Origin: Trifolium pratense
Lineage: Eukaryota; Streptophyta; Magnoliopsida; Fabales; Fabaceae
DNA length: 64,000 bases
Assembly: GCF_020283565.1 (NCBI RefSeq)
Contig: NC_060061.1
Span: forward strand, 39,345,362-39,409,361
Reading direction: 5' to 3'
The position numbers were made by a program, and so were the translations under genes. Under the pieces are notes generated by a model. That model was given only the letters and a program-made list of their open reading frames with translations. It made no database searches and was not told where the DNA came from. Below, piece after piece: positions 13,813 through 23,940 of this stretch (the first letter of the stretch is position 1; every line of letters starts with the position of its first letter).

Positions 13813-13993
13813 ACCAAATGTTAGGTGGTTCAGTGGTGATTGACGTTGAACTTGACAGAGAGGACCACGGTTCGATCCTCCGCAACTGCATTTGGGAGGG
13901 GACTGAAACCACTTAATGCCAGAACTCGCCCTGAACTCTGGACTACTAGGGCCCCCTCCCCCTATGAACCAGAGGGTGAAAACCAAAAAAGAA
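13813..13993 (+). mobile_element. tRNA-derived SINE with 18-bp target duplication
   Basis: An RNA polymerase III type internal promoter is visible: an A-box-like ggttcagtggtgatt at about 13827 and a B box ggttcgatcc at 13869-13878. A tRNA-unrelated body and an A-rich tail follow. It is bracketed by aatatttagtttcgtaac (13795-13812) and aatatttagtctcataac (13994-14011), 16 of 18 matching. Complete SINE structure; family name not assigned. Confidence 0.85.
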
Positions 13994-14159
13994 AATATTT
14001 AGTCTCATAACGAATCGTTCGGAAGAACCCAAGGTCGATTTCTAATAGGAACAATTATTGGTCAGATTTTACTTACCTTGTGGCGGTAACACCAATTATT
14101 TAGTCAATTTTTTTTTGAGGTTTAAAGGAAAGGTATTTTGAAATACCTTATTTCTCTTT

Positions 14160-14513
14160 TTCTCTCTGCAGAATGCAAGCGCAGCTATTGTCCAACATAT
14201 TGCAGTGCAAATTCAGCATATCATAGGTTATCTGCAAGTTCAGCAGATTGCAGCAGGCAATCGTGGGAGCAAGCCGCTAGAAGGAGTGCTAAAATGCAAT
14301 GTTGGCGCCTCTCTTTTCACGGAACAATATTGTTTTTGGAGAGTGGGTATGCACGTTAGAGACGAGCATGGTAATTTTATTGTCACTAAGATAATTTGGT
14401 ATAATGGCGTTCCCTCATCTGTAGAGGCCGAAGCATTGGATATAGGAGAATTTCGAGTTAAAACGAGTATCATTTGTTCCATCCATGCTCTTATTTTGAA
14501 TAATACGAGTTAA
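14160..14513 (+). pseudogene. Relic of a plant RNase H-like (RVT_3) domain
   Basis: The frame at 14205-14513 and sequence just upstream keep the pattern of the RNase H domain seen in plant LINE-type elements and domesticated derivatives: GVLKCNVGASLF, then GMHVRDEHGNFIV, then VEAEALDIGEF. The catalytic Asp expected in the first strand (KxNxDA/G) is Gly here. The domain stops after about a third of its length, with no reverse transcriptase visible upstream. This reads as a decayed fragment. Confidence 0.55.
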
Positions 14514-14749
14514 GTTTGTTTGCGTAAAAAAAGTGTACTTGAAAGACATTCTGGTAAATGACCTTTGATTTCATCCATCAGAACAATACAAAAACTAGCA
14601 TAAGAAAAACATAATTTCCAATTTCTTCCATACAATAGAAAACTTGTAAATACAAAAGTTTCCAAATGACTCAGTTCCCTTATTATCAATATTATTTTGT
14701 AGAGATTAAGTAACTTCATATCTTTTCTAGTGCCACTTAATAAAAAGTA

Positions 14750-15761
14750 TCAAAAGACAAATTTTCTGTATTCATCAGCTTCTTGTGCCATTACTTCAAG
14801 GCTCCTATCTTTCCTCTCAATATCCACCTCTAGCTTCCTTTTCAATTCCTTCTCCTTTTCATTTATCTGCATCATCATCATTCACACACAAATAATAACA
14901 TCATATATATGAAAGTCACAATATTAGAATTAGTCACACAAAAGTTTCCATCCTACCACATCATAAATGTCATCATTGTTTTCGAAATCGCCAATCTTCC
15001 GAGGAAGGATATGGATATGAACATGAGGAACTGATTGTCCAGCTTGAGCTCCATCCTATATGATTAAGAAAGATTGATTAATTTGTTTAAGTTGAAAAAT
15101 TGTATAAGCATGGCATTAGTCTTAGCACATGTTTAGATTGACAATGAAATTGTCATGATCCAAACATACACTTAGGCAATCAAGTAACATTATATTTCAA
15201 TTGTCTTACTTGGATACAAAATGTAAGTGATGATGCATTATGGTAGCTCTCAAGTTGTCTACCAAGTTTATGTGCTATGCGCCATAACTCAATATTCTCA
15301 TCGTCCGTGAGATCCGCAACACGCTTCACTTCGCGCTTTGGACAGATCAGAACATGTAGCTAATGTTAAGTCAACCAAATTCAGCTTCAAAAATATGCAA
15401 GTGGGCCAAAAGTGCTATTATGAAAGTTAGGGACCAAAATCGAAAGTTTGAAAAAGTTAGGGTGTCAAAAGTGCAATTTAGCCGAGAGTTTATAAAGAGT
15501 GACATACATAGTATTATCATTAACATCATATACTAAACTAAAAAGGATATGACCTGCAAAAGAAAAAAGCAAAGTGATTAATAAAGATATTAAAGTATGA
15601 AAATTAGGGGGGTAAGATCAAAGAGGTGATGGAGCAAGATATATATATATACCAGTCACAGCAGGACGTAGGTTAACAAAGGCAAAAGAAAGATCTGTTG
15701 TATGAAACACTGAACTATGGTGGATTTTGTAAGGTCCAAAATCATAATATTCAACAGCCAT
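14750..15761 (-). CDS. FHIT-type HIT hydrolase, copy 1 (157 aa, includes a 3-nt micro-exon)
   Basis: Histidine-triad nucleotide hydrolase of the FHIT branch. Plant members hydrolyse diadenosine triphosphate and adenosine 5'-phosphosulfate. Proposed minus-strand exons: 15761-15653, 15553-15551 (3 nt), 15355-15210, 15055-14957 and 14866-14750; the coding sum is in frame. The histidine triad is PHVHIHILP, with His at residues 97, 99 and 101. The substrate-site context (SSLTF-IQDG-QAGQ) is intact and a charged C-terminal helix follows. A 5' UTR intron appears to end directly at the ATG (cag|ATG), with its donor near 15864. Compared with copy 2 (58287-61358), every exon has the same length, but many residues differ in exons 1, 3 and 5. 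It may be a diverging paralogue still under coding constraint. Confidence 0.85.
15356..15553 (-). other. Micro-exon GTC plus U12-type AT-AC intron in FHIT copy 1
   Basis: Reading the minus strand, a good U2 acceptor (pyrimidine tract then gcag) is followed by GTC (15553-15551) and at once by ATATCCTTTTT from 15550, the consensus 5' site of U12 AT-AC introns. The intron ends with a branch-like gacttaac and, 10 nt after the branch A, the dinucleotide AC at 15357-15356. Splicing this way gives Gly-His-Val-Leu, as in other FHIT proteins. Using only conventional GT-AG sites also stays open here, but it would insert seven extra residues. Confidence 0.7.
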
Positions 15762-16321
15762 CTGTATTATTTACACCCCCCATAAAAGTAACATCATTTC
15801 TCAACATGATTAAAGAAAATAACAAAATTAACATTTGATGATGATTATGGTTAGTTGTTGATTACCTTAATGGAATAAGCAATAGAGGAGATAATAATAT
15901 ATACTCCTTGATGAGTATACAAGAACAAGCAGTAGCTAGATAGCTTTACAATTTGCTTTGCTTTGAATCTTATACAAATTCTATGTCTTCTTATTTTTTT
16001 TTTGGTCAAATACTATGTCTTCTTGTTTGATCATTCTTTTTGTAAAAAATAATTTTTTCATACTTACTCCATTATCTTGTCTTATGTATAAATGTGATAA
16101 TAACAAATTAAGAAGTCTTTGTAAAAATAATTAATAACAAATTATGAATGATATATTATATGAATAATTAATTTGGTCAACATAACAATTGTTTATACTT
16201 TATAGTCCTCTTATTATAATTAGAATTAGGACACCAACCCCTTTAAGGTTTGTAACAACACATACCGCATGCCCAAGGATCAAATAAAACACATGTCAAA
16301 TGTTCATGGAATTACTGAATT

Positions 16322-16323
<2 letters not shown>
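15762..16323. other. FHIT-1 leader and upstream duplicated flank
   Basis: Contains the FHIT-1 5' UTR exon (about 15865-15950) and upstream DNA. Recognisable diverged copies of this flank occur at 49500-49740 and 53980-54940, including the stretches 'ctccttgatgagtatac' and 'ggacaccaacccctt'. No other gene is seen. Confidence 0.6.

Positions 16324-16398
<75 letters not shown>
16324..16398. repeat. (TA)n microsatellite
   Basis: About 37 uninterrupted TA dinucleotides. An open frame encoding Ile-Tyr repeats across it is an artefact. Confidence 0.95.
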
Positions 16399-16402
<4 letters not shown>

Positions 16403-16683
16403 TTTGCTAACGTACACCAGCTTATTTTTAAGAAGGTGTGTGTTAACAAGTTATAACTAAAAAGTAGTTAAATACACCCTGAGGTGCATGTTGCTAATGC
16501 ACCTAAAAAATAAGTGGGTGTACGTTAGCAACTCCTATAGGCATTTGCTATAATACACCTACTTAATTTTTAGAAGGTGTGTGTTAGCAAATGATAACTA
16601 AAAAGTAGTTAAATACACCTTAAGGTGTACGTTGCTAATGCACACCTTGATAAAAAATGGTGGGTGTGCATTAGCAAATCCCA
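16399..16683. mobile_element. Two adjacent MITE copies sharing terminal repeats
   Basis: Two units of about 142 bp lie head to tail (about 16399-16540 and 16541-16683). Each begins with a variant of ttttgctaacgtacacc and ends with its reverse complement (ggtgtacgttagcaa, ggtgtgcattagcaa). Both keep the internal block aactaaaaagtagttaaata. They sit directly against the TA microsatellite. Superfamily unassigned. Confidence 0.65.
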
Positions 16684-17587
16684 TATATATATTAATAAAA
16701 AAAATTATCTTGAAACTTGTACATTAAATATTTTAAAATATTATATAAAAAATTATCTTTTCAATATTAGAGTAATTCAACCGGTGTCCCGAGGTACTGT
16801 TTATTTTCAATATTAGAGTAATTCAACCGGTGTCCCGAGGTACTGTTTAGTGCACAAGTTTTAAAATAAAATTTTCTTATTAGAACAATCATTTTTTAAT
16901 ATATTTAACAAGTGTTCTGAGGTACGTGGAAGATGAATGTGAGAAGAGGTACACTTGTGGGAATCAGACCTTAGTCCGGTCCTCGCCAGAATCGGATTAT
17001 GAATCGGCAAATCGGAAAAAAAATTCGGAAAATCGAAAGTTTAATGGGTTTTGCAGGTTGAACTGTGATTGCTATATTGTATGAGAAAAGAAAGGAATGT
17101 GTTGTTGGGCAGAAAGTAATATTTCATCTTGCTCCTTTTTATGTTCCATATGATTTAATTTCAAATATGCATGAAATATAATCAAGGCTATGTTATGAAA
17201 TATGTTGATGATGTTGTACTTGACTACTTTGAGACTTGACATTGATTCAAGTTTTTTTCTAGAACTTTTATGTATTAGAAACAAGTTGTTTTATAATTTT
17301 AATTTATTCAAGTACTAAATATCAATTCCTCAAAAGATTATTCTATATAGTTTTATTTGGAGTATTATATGTTATAGTCTCGTTCATAACTTTTAAAAGC
17401 AAATAAAACATTTGAGGTTGTTAAAAAAGTGAAAGGTAATATAAATCTAAATTGAAATGTGATAAAAATTACAAGTATAATAATATTATGAAAAAATTAT
17501 AATATTATAGTCTAGAAGTAACAATTTTTTTTTAACTTAACTATTAAAGATGTTCTCAAAGGTTGCAGGGTTGGAAATAAAATGTAA
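16684..17587. other. Intergenic with a 47-bp direct duplication
   Basis: At about 16755-16801 and 16802-16848 a 47-bp segment containing 'ccggtgtcccgaggtactg' occurs twice in tandem. The rest is AT-rich, and no coding frame is convincing. Confidence 0.6.
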
Positions 17588-17887
17588 TACTCCCTCCGGT
17601 CCTTTTTATAAGGAACACTTAGGGCAAAAAAATTGGTCCTTTTTATAAGAAATTTTGACCAATTTTCAAATGTTTTAAATGATCAATTTCACTTATGCCC
17701 TTATTTATTATGAGAGAGAATTTAAAAATAAGTAAATTAGTTGAATAAAGAGTAATTAAATAAGGATATATATGGAATAAATTTAAATTTATAAGAGTAT
17801 TAAATGAAAATAATTATGTTAAATGTGATTCCTTGGTCTGTGTGATTTTTTCAAATTGTTCCTTATAAAAAGGACCAGAGAGAGTAT
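17588..17887. mobile_element. Stowaway-type MITE
   Basis: Inverted ends ctccctccggtcctttttat and ataaaaaggaccagagagag are flanked by TA on both sides. This is the structure of Tc1/mariner-related Stowaway MITEs. Non-coding. Confidence 0.8.
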
Positions 17888-18127
17888 AACAAAAATAAAG
17901 GCTACAAAGATATATCCGAAATTAAGAGAGAACAAGCAATCTAGATTATATTTTTTATTTTCTTTATTTCATTTTGTTACAATCATCATGAGTACAAATG
18001 CATAATTACAAGGTCCATATGGAACTAGTATAAGAAAAACAAATTATTGAGTGCCACCAGAATAAGACAACACAATATTCTAGCAGGGTGTTTATTATGT
18101 TCTTTATTGGGTTTATACTCATAAAAT

Positions 18128-18408
18128 TTATGGAGATCCTTTAATACACTTACAAACATTATCGAGACACTTTGGAAAAGTATAATTCCAACACATATGT
18201 AATGGACAATCAGATGTTTTAGAACATTTTTTAACCGCTGTAGTGCAAAAAGAGAAAAAAAAAATGTTATTATAATGGGATAAAATATCATGTACAAAGT
18301 AATTATAAGGAAATTTGTAAAAGATAAAGAAAACTCACCATCAACATTCATCAAATATACAAAAAGAAATATAATCATAACATAAACAAAGTTGACAATG
18401 TTAGCCAT
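18128..18408 (-). CDS. NCR peptide gene A (two exons, 59 aa)
   Basis: Nodule-specific cysteine-rich peptide precursor: secreted, expected to go through the nodule secretory pathway to the symbiosome. Exon 1 is 18408-18339 (MANIVNFVYVMIIF signal peptide). Exon 2 is 18237-18128. The GT-AG intron interrupts just after Asn-Val-Asp, the usual position in this family. The mature part has six cysteines spaced C-x5-C-x4-C-x7-C-x4-C-x-C. The read-through frame of 135 aa across the intron is not the product. The individual target is unknown. It shares its signal peptide and conserved upstream block with the other three NCR genes here. Confidence 0.9.
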
Positions 18409-18480
18409 ATTTTCCCTCTTTACATGTATCAACTATAATTTGATTTTTTTTATAATCAATTTATAACTCACATGTTCTCC

Positions 18481-18605
18481 TTATATCAATTAAATATAAT
18501 TTAGCACTTATATACTTGTATAAAACTCTTCACGAAATCAGTATCCTTATTAAATGTCTCTTAAGTACATCAAAATGTTGTTTTTGTCCCTTCAACACAC
18601 TTAGT
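18481..18605 (-). promoter_or_regulatory. Conserved NCR promoter block, gene A
   Basis: About 125 bp, starting roughly 70 bp upstream of the ATG, align with the flanks of the other three NCR genes. Shared pieces read on the minus strand include gaagggacaaa, tttgatgtacttaagag, atttaata-ggatact and ttaattgat. Conservation of proximal promoters is known for NCR genes; function here is inferred from position and conservation. Confidence 0.6.
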
Positions 18606-18708
18606 TATAAGGAGGTTACATGAAAAACTTACCAATCATAAGAATTCATTAATACCAAATTATTATTATTTTATACCCTTTCATGAAACCAATGCTTATA
18701 TATATAAT

Positions 18709-19640
18709 TTTTTTTTACCAACAATAACGGTATTCATTCATATTGGTAGATAGTATATCTATGGATGGCAGGAAAACTCAAACCCAATAGACTCACCCGA
18801 ACCCAAATCCAAGTCAATGGGTGAAACCCGAGTTGACTGGATTTGGATTTGGGTTTGGGTGGCACCGAATATATGGGTGTGGGTTTGGGTAGTATCAAAC
18901 CCACACCCGAAACTCATTCACCCCCCGTTTATATATTAATTTACCTATTTACCCCTATGTATTTTGCTCCATTTTAAGTTTTTGAATGTTGTACTGGTGC
19001 ATGCTGTAGTGATGATAACATTTGATGAATTGTTTAATTAAAAAAAAAACTATTTTGAAATTTAAAAACTATATTACCAAATTATGCTACATTTTGCATT
19101 TTATCAAATATAGTTCGGGTCGGATTTGGGCAGATAATCAATTATGCATGTTCTTGTTACGGGTTTCGGGTTTGGGTGAAAAAACCCGAACCCATCGGGT
19201 GTGAGTTTCATTTTCACACCCGAACAACATTTGGGTTTGGGTGACACCCGAATATATGGGTGTGGGTTTGGGTAGTATCAAACCCGCACCCATGAGCACT
19301 CATTGTCATCCCTAAGTACGTCAATAAAAATCATTAATTACATATTCAAAATCACTAGAAACTAAAAAGGATATAAATCTGCGAACAAGCTCACAACATC
19401 CGAGTTAATAGCATAAAACGACTTTATCTTTAAGCCTACAATTGATATGACGGAATACAAGTGTCTGGAATAGTCATGCTCCCGGATCTGCAAACGTTGA
19501 AGACGCTAGAGTCATTGAATCTGTATTGGATATGGATCGATGCAAATATGAACAAAACAAACACCGTACTAAGACGGGACTCAAAACAAACACCGTACCA
19601 AGACGGGAAAAGTTTATGATTGATAATTATGTATGTTTGG
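18709..19640 (-). mobile_element. Retroposon copy interrupted by an inserted element
   Basis: It begins with a T-run followed by 'aacaataacggtattcattc' and resumes after 19316 with sequence (catccgagttaatagcat, ccggatctgca) shared with the complete retroposon at 24031-24612. The T-run is taken as the poly(A) tail of a minus-strand insertion. The 3' boundary near 19640 is approximate. Confidence 0.5.
18768..19316. mobile_element. Non-autonomous element with inverted 'gggtttgggt' arrays nested in a retroposon
   Basis: The ends tatggatggcag and (reverse complement of the right end) ttagggatgacaa form short inverted repeats. Inside, blocks of caaacccacacccg face gggtgtgggtttggg in opposite directions. 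This structure resembles hAT-like non-autonomous elements ending in GGGATGGCAA. An 8-bp target duplication was not clear. Confidence 0.5.
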
Positions 19641-19737
19641 ATGGAAAGACATATGCAGTTGCAAAACAACCCGAATTTCCAAACCACATAAGAGAAGCTA
19701 CAAAGCAAGTCAAATCATTAGGTTGTTTTCCTAAATT

Positions 19738-19882
19738 ATACTCTTTCCGGTCCTTAATATAAGAGGAAGTTTACTCTTTGAAAATATAATATATCTAGTC
19801 TATATTACATGCTAGATACATTAGATTTTCAATGAATCTAAAAAACAAACTTCCTCTTATATTAAGGACCGGAGGGAGTAAA
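19738..19882. mobile_element. Short Stowaway-type MITE
   Basis: Inverted ends ctctttccggtccttaatat and atattaaggaccggagggag surround about 100 bp. Non-coding. Confidence 0.75.
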
Positions 19883-20229
19883 ATAAACATTTTATTTTTG
19901 TTAATTGATGTCCAAAAAATACCCTTGCTTAAGGTGTTGCCAAGTCTCCCAAGTAAGGGTAATTGATGTCCAAAAATTTGATGATTGAACTAAAAGTACA
20001 CTCATTTTCGAATGAAACCAAGCCATATGAGCCATTTGGGACATTTGAGAGTGGAAAAGTATTTTATCAAACCAGATTTTACATTGTAACCAAGCCACCG
20101 AGCCATTTATGTCTTTTTCAGTTTGAATGAAACTAAGCCATCTAAGCCACAAACACATGTGACATCTTTTTGCTACTCCCAATGTCTCACCAAATTTCAA
20201 ATTCAAATTTTTTCCCCCTCATCACCTAT
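19883..20229. other. Intergenic, low-copy-looking, contains a small internal repeat
   Basis: A repeated phrase occurs three times within 150 bp in both direct and variant forms: 'gaaaccaagccatatgagcc', 'gtaaccaagccaccgagcc' and 'gaaactaagccatctaagcc'. No gene supported. Confidence 0.4.
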
Positions 20230-21022
20230 TCAAAATTCTATATACACTGGATAAATTTTAACTGATATATAAATTTTAACTATCGTATATGAATTCTGTC
20301 AAAAAAAAAAAACTATCGTATACGGGATAAATTATCACTGATCAAAATTTTTTCAAAATAATTATCACATGTGACACAAGTTATAACTAATAAAAATTTC
20401 AAAAAAACTATTTTATACGGGATAAGTTCGAACTTATATAAATTTCAAATATATGTGAGAAAGTTCTAACCAATTACAATTTTTTTTTTAAAAAAACTAT
20501 CTTATACGGAATAAATTCTAACTTATATAAATTTCAAATAACTATCATATACGAGACAATTTCTAACTGATAAAAATTTCGAATTAATTATCGAACGCGA
20601 GACAAGTTCTAAATTATAAAAAAAAAATTAAAAAACTTTTATACGGGATAAGTTCTAACTTATATAAATTTCAAATTAATTATCATATACGGGACGAATT
20701 CTAACTTATAAAGATTTCAAAATAATTATCATATGTGAGACAAGTTCTAAATTATAAAAATTTCAAAAAACTTATTTTATACGGGATAAGTTCTAACTTA
20801 TATAAATTCCAAAGTAACTATCTGTACAAGATAAATTCTAACTGATAAAAATTGAGAAATATTTATTAAATGTGAGATAAGTTATAAATTATAAAAAAAA
20901 ATTAAAAAGACTACTTTATACGGGATAATTTCGAACTTATATAAATTTAAAATTAATTATCATATACAAGACAAATTCTAACTTATAAAATTTTTGAAAA
21001 TATGATATGTGGGATAAGTTCT
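20230..21022. repeat. Decayed tandem array, unit about 46 bp with about 138-bp higher order
   Basis: Successive diverged units follow the pattern tatacgggataagttctaac, then ttatataaatttcaaa. Copies of the best-conserved subunit recur at about 20640, 20779 and 20918, about 138 bp apart, which suggests three 46-bp subunits per repeat. Subunits alternate 'acgggat' and 'tgtgaga' forms. No coding content. Confidence 0.7.
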
Positions 21023-21092
21023 AGCTTTGTTTTCCAATGTTCTTTTGGTTAACAAGAATGATGTAACTATTTAAAATCTTATGTCTTTTAGG

Positions 21093-21626
21093 CAAGGTTG
21101 TCAGAACCGGACCGGTCATCGAACAGGCGAGCTCACCGGTTCTAAAGGTTCAATTGGTCGGACCGGGTTCAATCGAGGTCGAACTGTTTTTAATTAAATA
21201 TATATTTTAATTAATATATATATATAAATATATATGAATAATTGCTCAATATTTCATAATTTCACACATTAAAAAGATAAAATATCACATGTCAAAATAA
21301 AATAAAATTTATAATTCAAACCAAATGAAAAATAGATGAAAAACAAAAACATTTCCTATTCCTACGACGTCGTTGTTTTGTTTCAGATTTATTTTTTTTA
21401 AAAAAATCAAAACGACGTCGTTTTGCCCTATTTTTTTTTTTTTTTTAAAAAAAATCTGCAAAACCGCTTGAACCGCCCGTCCGGTTCGCCGGTTCAACCC
21501 CGGTTCACGCGTTTTTTTGCCGGTCGGTTTCCTATCCGTTTTTTGCTCAAAACCGAACCGTTTTCATGACCGGTTCACGGTCCGACCGGTCCGACCGGTC
21601 GGTCCGGTCCGGTTTTGATAACCTTG
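21093..21626. mobile_element. Non-autonomous hAT element with 8-bp target duplication
   Basis: Terminal inverted repeats caaggttgtcagaaccggac and its counterpart ending ttttgataaccttg are flanked by the identical 8-bp repeat cttttagg (21085-21092 and 21627-21634). The terminal regions are rich in ccggtc/gaccgg. The middle holds two inverted copies of acgacgtcgt. An 8-bp duplication and a CA..TG end are hAT hallmarks. No transposase. Confidence 0.85.
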
Positions 21627-22326
21627 CTTTTAGGTGCATGTTCAAAGTGAATACTATGTCTTTTCACAATTTTACACCATATAACTATTTTTACGTTTAA
21701 AACTAATCAAAATTCATAATTAACACTTTGCAAAAAATATATTTGTCTGCATATTTCCAATAAAATTCTAAATACTTACTAACTACATCTAAATTTTAAA
21801 AACATTTGCTTCCAATTTTAATTATCAAACTATAACTTAAAAAGCAATCGTCGTAACGTTACGACTCATGCCATAGTATGACTCTATTACTAGTTTATTT
21901 TAAAATGATGCATATTATATTATTTGAAAGATCACATTATGTAAATAGAAAAAATTTATCATAAAACAACGGAGCATTTGAAAGTAACCGAAATAAACAC
22001 AATAAGGTGTTGAATTGTATACATAATATAAACAAGTTCTCTTTAAAAACTTCATCAAAATGTTTTTTTCTAAACAAATTATGTCATGTCATACTATGCT
22101 TTCGTGGTTTGTATTTTTCTTTTATTTTTATTATACGTTATTTTTATTATATTCTGACCTTTTCTATTACTATTGATTGGACTTATGTCCAATGTCGCCA
22201 AAATTACGACAAGGACAACGTTGAATACGTGGCAGAGCGATGACTTGCCTTGGTGATTAATCATCCTATGTGACCATGCATCCCGGGGAAAACTTACATA
22301 GTTTCTAAGATCTTGCTTAATGTTCA

Positions 22327-22445
22327 TCAAGAGTCCCACATCGGTCGAGAGATGGCTTGACTAAGTGTTTATATACTAGAGACAATCCTCACCTTACAAG
22401 TCGATTTTGTAAGGATGTGTTAGACCCAATACTCAATTCTAAGAC
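22327..22445 (+). mobile_element. TRIM-like LTR fragment, forward
   Basis: Contains gagtcccacatcggtcgaga, ccttacaag, ttttgtaaggatg and cccaatactcaattctaaga. A similar LTR at 45713 is followed by a primer binding site. This copy has no primer site after it. Confidence 0.6.
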
Positions 22446-22559
22446 ATCAATCGCCCGCCCCTGAACCAAAACTAATTCATAGGTTTGATTAGTGCAAATT
22501 AAAATCATATGCTTATTAGTTATGGATCATTCCCATGCATGTTAGGGAGGATCACTTAT

Positions 22560-22800
22560 ATCTTAGTTTTTCTCACTTTCACACAGTGTGAATCGATTCA
22601 CATAAACAAAATGACACCAACACCATGAATCAATTGAAATTGAATTTTTTCACCCTGGCTGGAGGCTTGTACTAATCGATTCACATGGGCTGTGAATCGA
22701 TTGGTTTACTACAAATGGTTTTTCAGCTTTTCAGGGGCATCATCAATCGATTCATAACATCATAGGATAGCCACCAATCAGTTCATGATGCGAAAAGTGT
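22560..22800. repeat. Cluster of AATCGATT palindromes
   Basis: The palindrome or close variants (gaatcgattcac, taatcgattcac, gaatcgattgg, caatcgattcat, aatcaattga, aatcagttcat) occur six times in about 220 bp. It looks like a relic of a larger repeat, but its source is not identified. Confidence 0.5.
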
Positions 22801-23035
22801 TAGTTTTTCAAGTAAAAAGCAAGTTACTAATCATAGTTTTGCATCGCCCATTGACTCCTAATTTATACCACACAACTAACAAACACATTTTAACACAAAA
22901 TGAGCATATGGGGTATGGGGATTAGCTCACTGCATGTAGAATCAAAATTTTCTTAATTTATTCTGAATACTACTACTACTATGCATGTTCAGTAGATCCA
23001 AAAATTAATTCCTAATTCCATTCTAACTAAGGTTA

Positions 23036-23156
23036 GTCTTATAAATGAGTATTGAGCTTAACTCATCCTTACAAAACCAGCTTGTAAGGTAAGAATTGTC
23101 TATAATATATTAACACTTATTAGGCCATCTCGCAACCGATGTGAGACTTCTTAACA
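23036..23156 (-). mobile_element. TRIM-like LTR fragment, reverse
   Basis: The reverse complement of this stretch matches the LTR at 22327-22445: agtctcacatcggttgcgag, accttacaagctggttttgt, aaggatgagttaagc. The pair is in opposite orientation about 590 bp apart. Confidence 0.6.
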
Positions 23157-23834
23157 GTTAGAACCTAAAGGAACACACCTTGTTCTTAAAGGTGCTGGCT
23201 AAAAGGATTTGTTGGTAATGAACTTCAAGTCTTCAAGCACCCAATTCCTTAAAACTCCAAATTATGTCCTTGACTTATTGCTTCATCTCCTGCCACATTA
23301 TAATCAGTTTCAAGGAGTTCTTTCATAGTAGGATTGAACACATGCAACACGCGGATAGGTTTTGAAAGTCATAAGTTGTTGATGAGGGTTGGTGCGTGAG
23401 AAAGGAAAGAGGTAAAGAATATAAATGAGTTGAAACTCTGACCTTAGCTTCTGATTTCTCTTAGGTTCTTGGGAGTTACGATGCATGCAAGAGATCGATC
23501 ACCAAATATGTTGATTTGAATTGTTAAAAGGTTGACGGTGAGAGGAGGGCGTGAGTGATGGTAGGGAGAATCAAAGTTCTTATTCTGACTTTGGAGAGGA
23601 AGTGAAAGAATGAATGAATGGTGTAAGTTATGGGACCCACTAGCAAAGTCATCATAAACTCACACACACAAGTGAGACCGTCAGAGTTCGAATCCCAACC
23701 ATGACGTCCGATCTAACAATATCGACATTTGTTTGTCGGTTGAGCTAGGATGTGTTTATTTACATAATACTCTACCACTTGTTATATTCCAAAGATACTT
23801 CTATATATAAGTATTATTACTCCTAATAGTTAAA
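23157..23834. other. Intergenic, no gene recognised
   Basis: No convincing coding frame. A short tRNA-like B-box motif (agttcgaatccc) at about 23685 is isolated and has no matching A box. Confidence 0.4.
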
Positions 23835-23848
23835 GTGAGTTATTACAA

Positions 23849-23940
23849 ATCCACTAGATTTTGTCTAGTGGTGAAAGGTTTGAATAGTACATTATAGGTC
23901 CTGGGTTCGATCCTCAGCTCATCGTATACAAAAAAAAAAA
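23849..23940 (+). mobile_element. Short tRNA-derived SINE with 14-bp target duplication
   Basis: A box-like gtctagtggtgaaagg, B box ggttcgatcc and an A-run tail lie between two copies of gtgagttattacaa (23835-23848 and 23941-23954). The body is only about 92 bp, so it is either a minimal SINE or a truncated one. Confidence 0.8.

Noticed and set aside
13869..13878. B box as evidence of a tRNA gene
   Set aside because: No tRNA cloverleaf can be formed. The target duplication and A-rich tail show it is a SINE; the same holds for 23849, 48271 and 54051.
16269..16460. 63-aa frame with Ile-Tyr repeats
   Set aside because: Produced by the (TA)n microsatellite.
18025..18432. 135-aa open frame on the minus strand
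   Set aside because: It reads through the NCR-A intron in the wrong frame. Splicing at the standard site gives a six-cysteine peptide instead.
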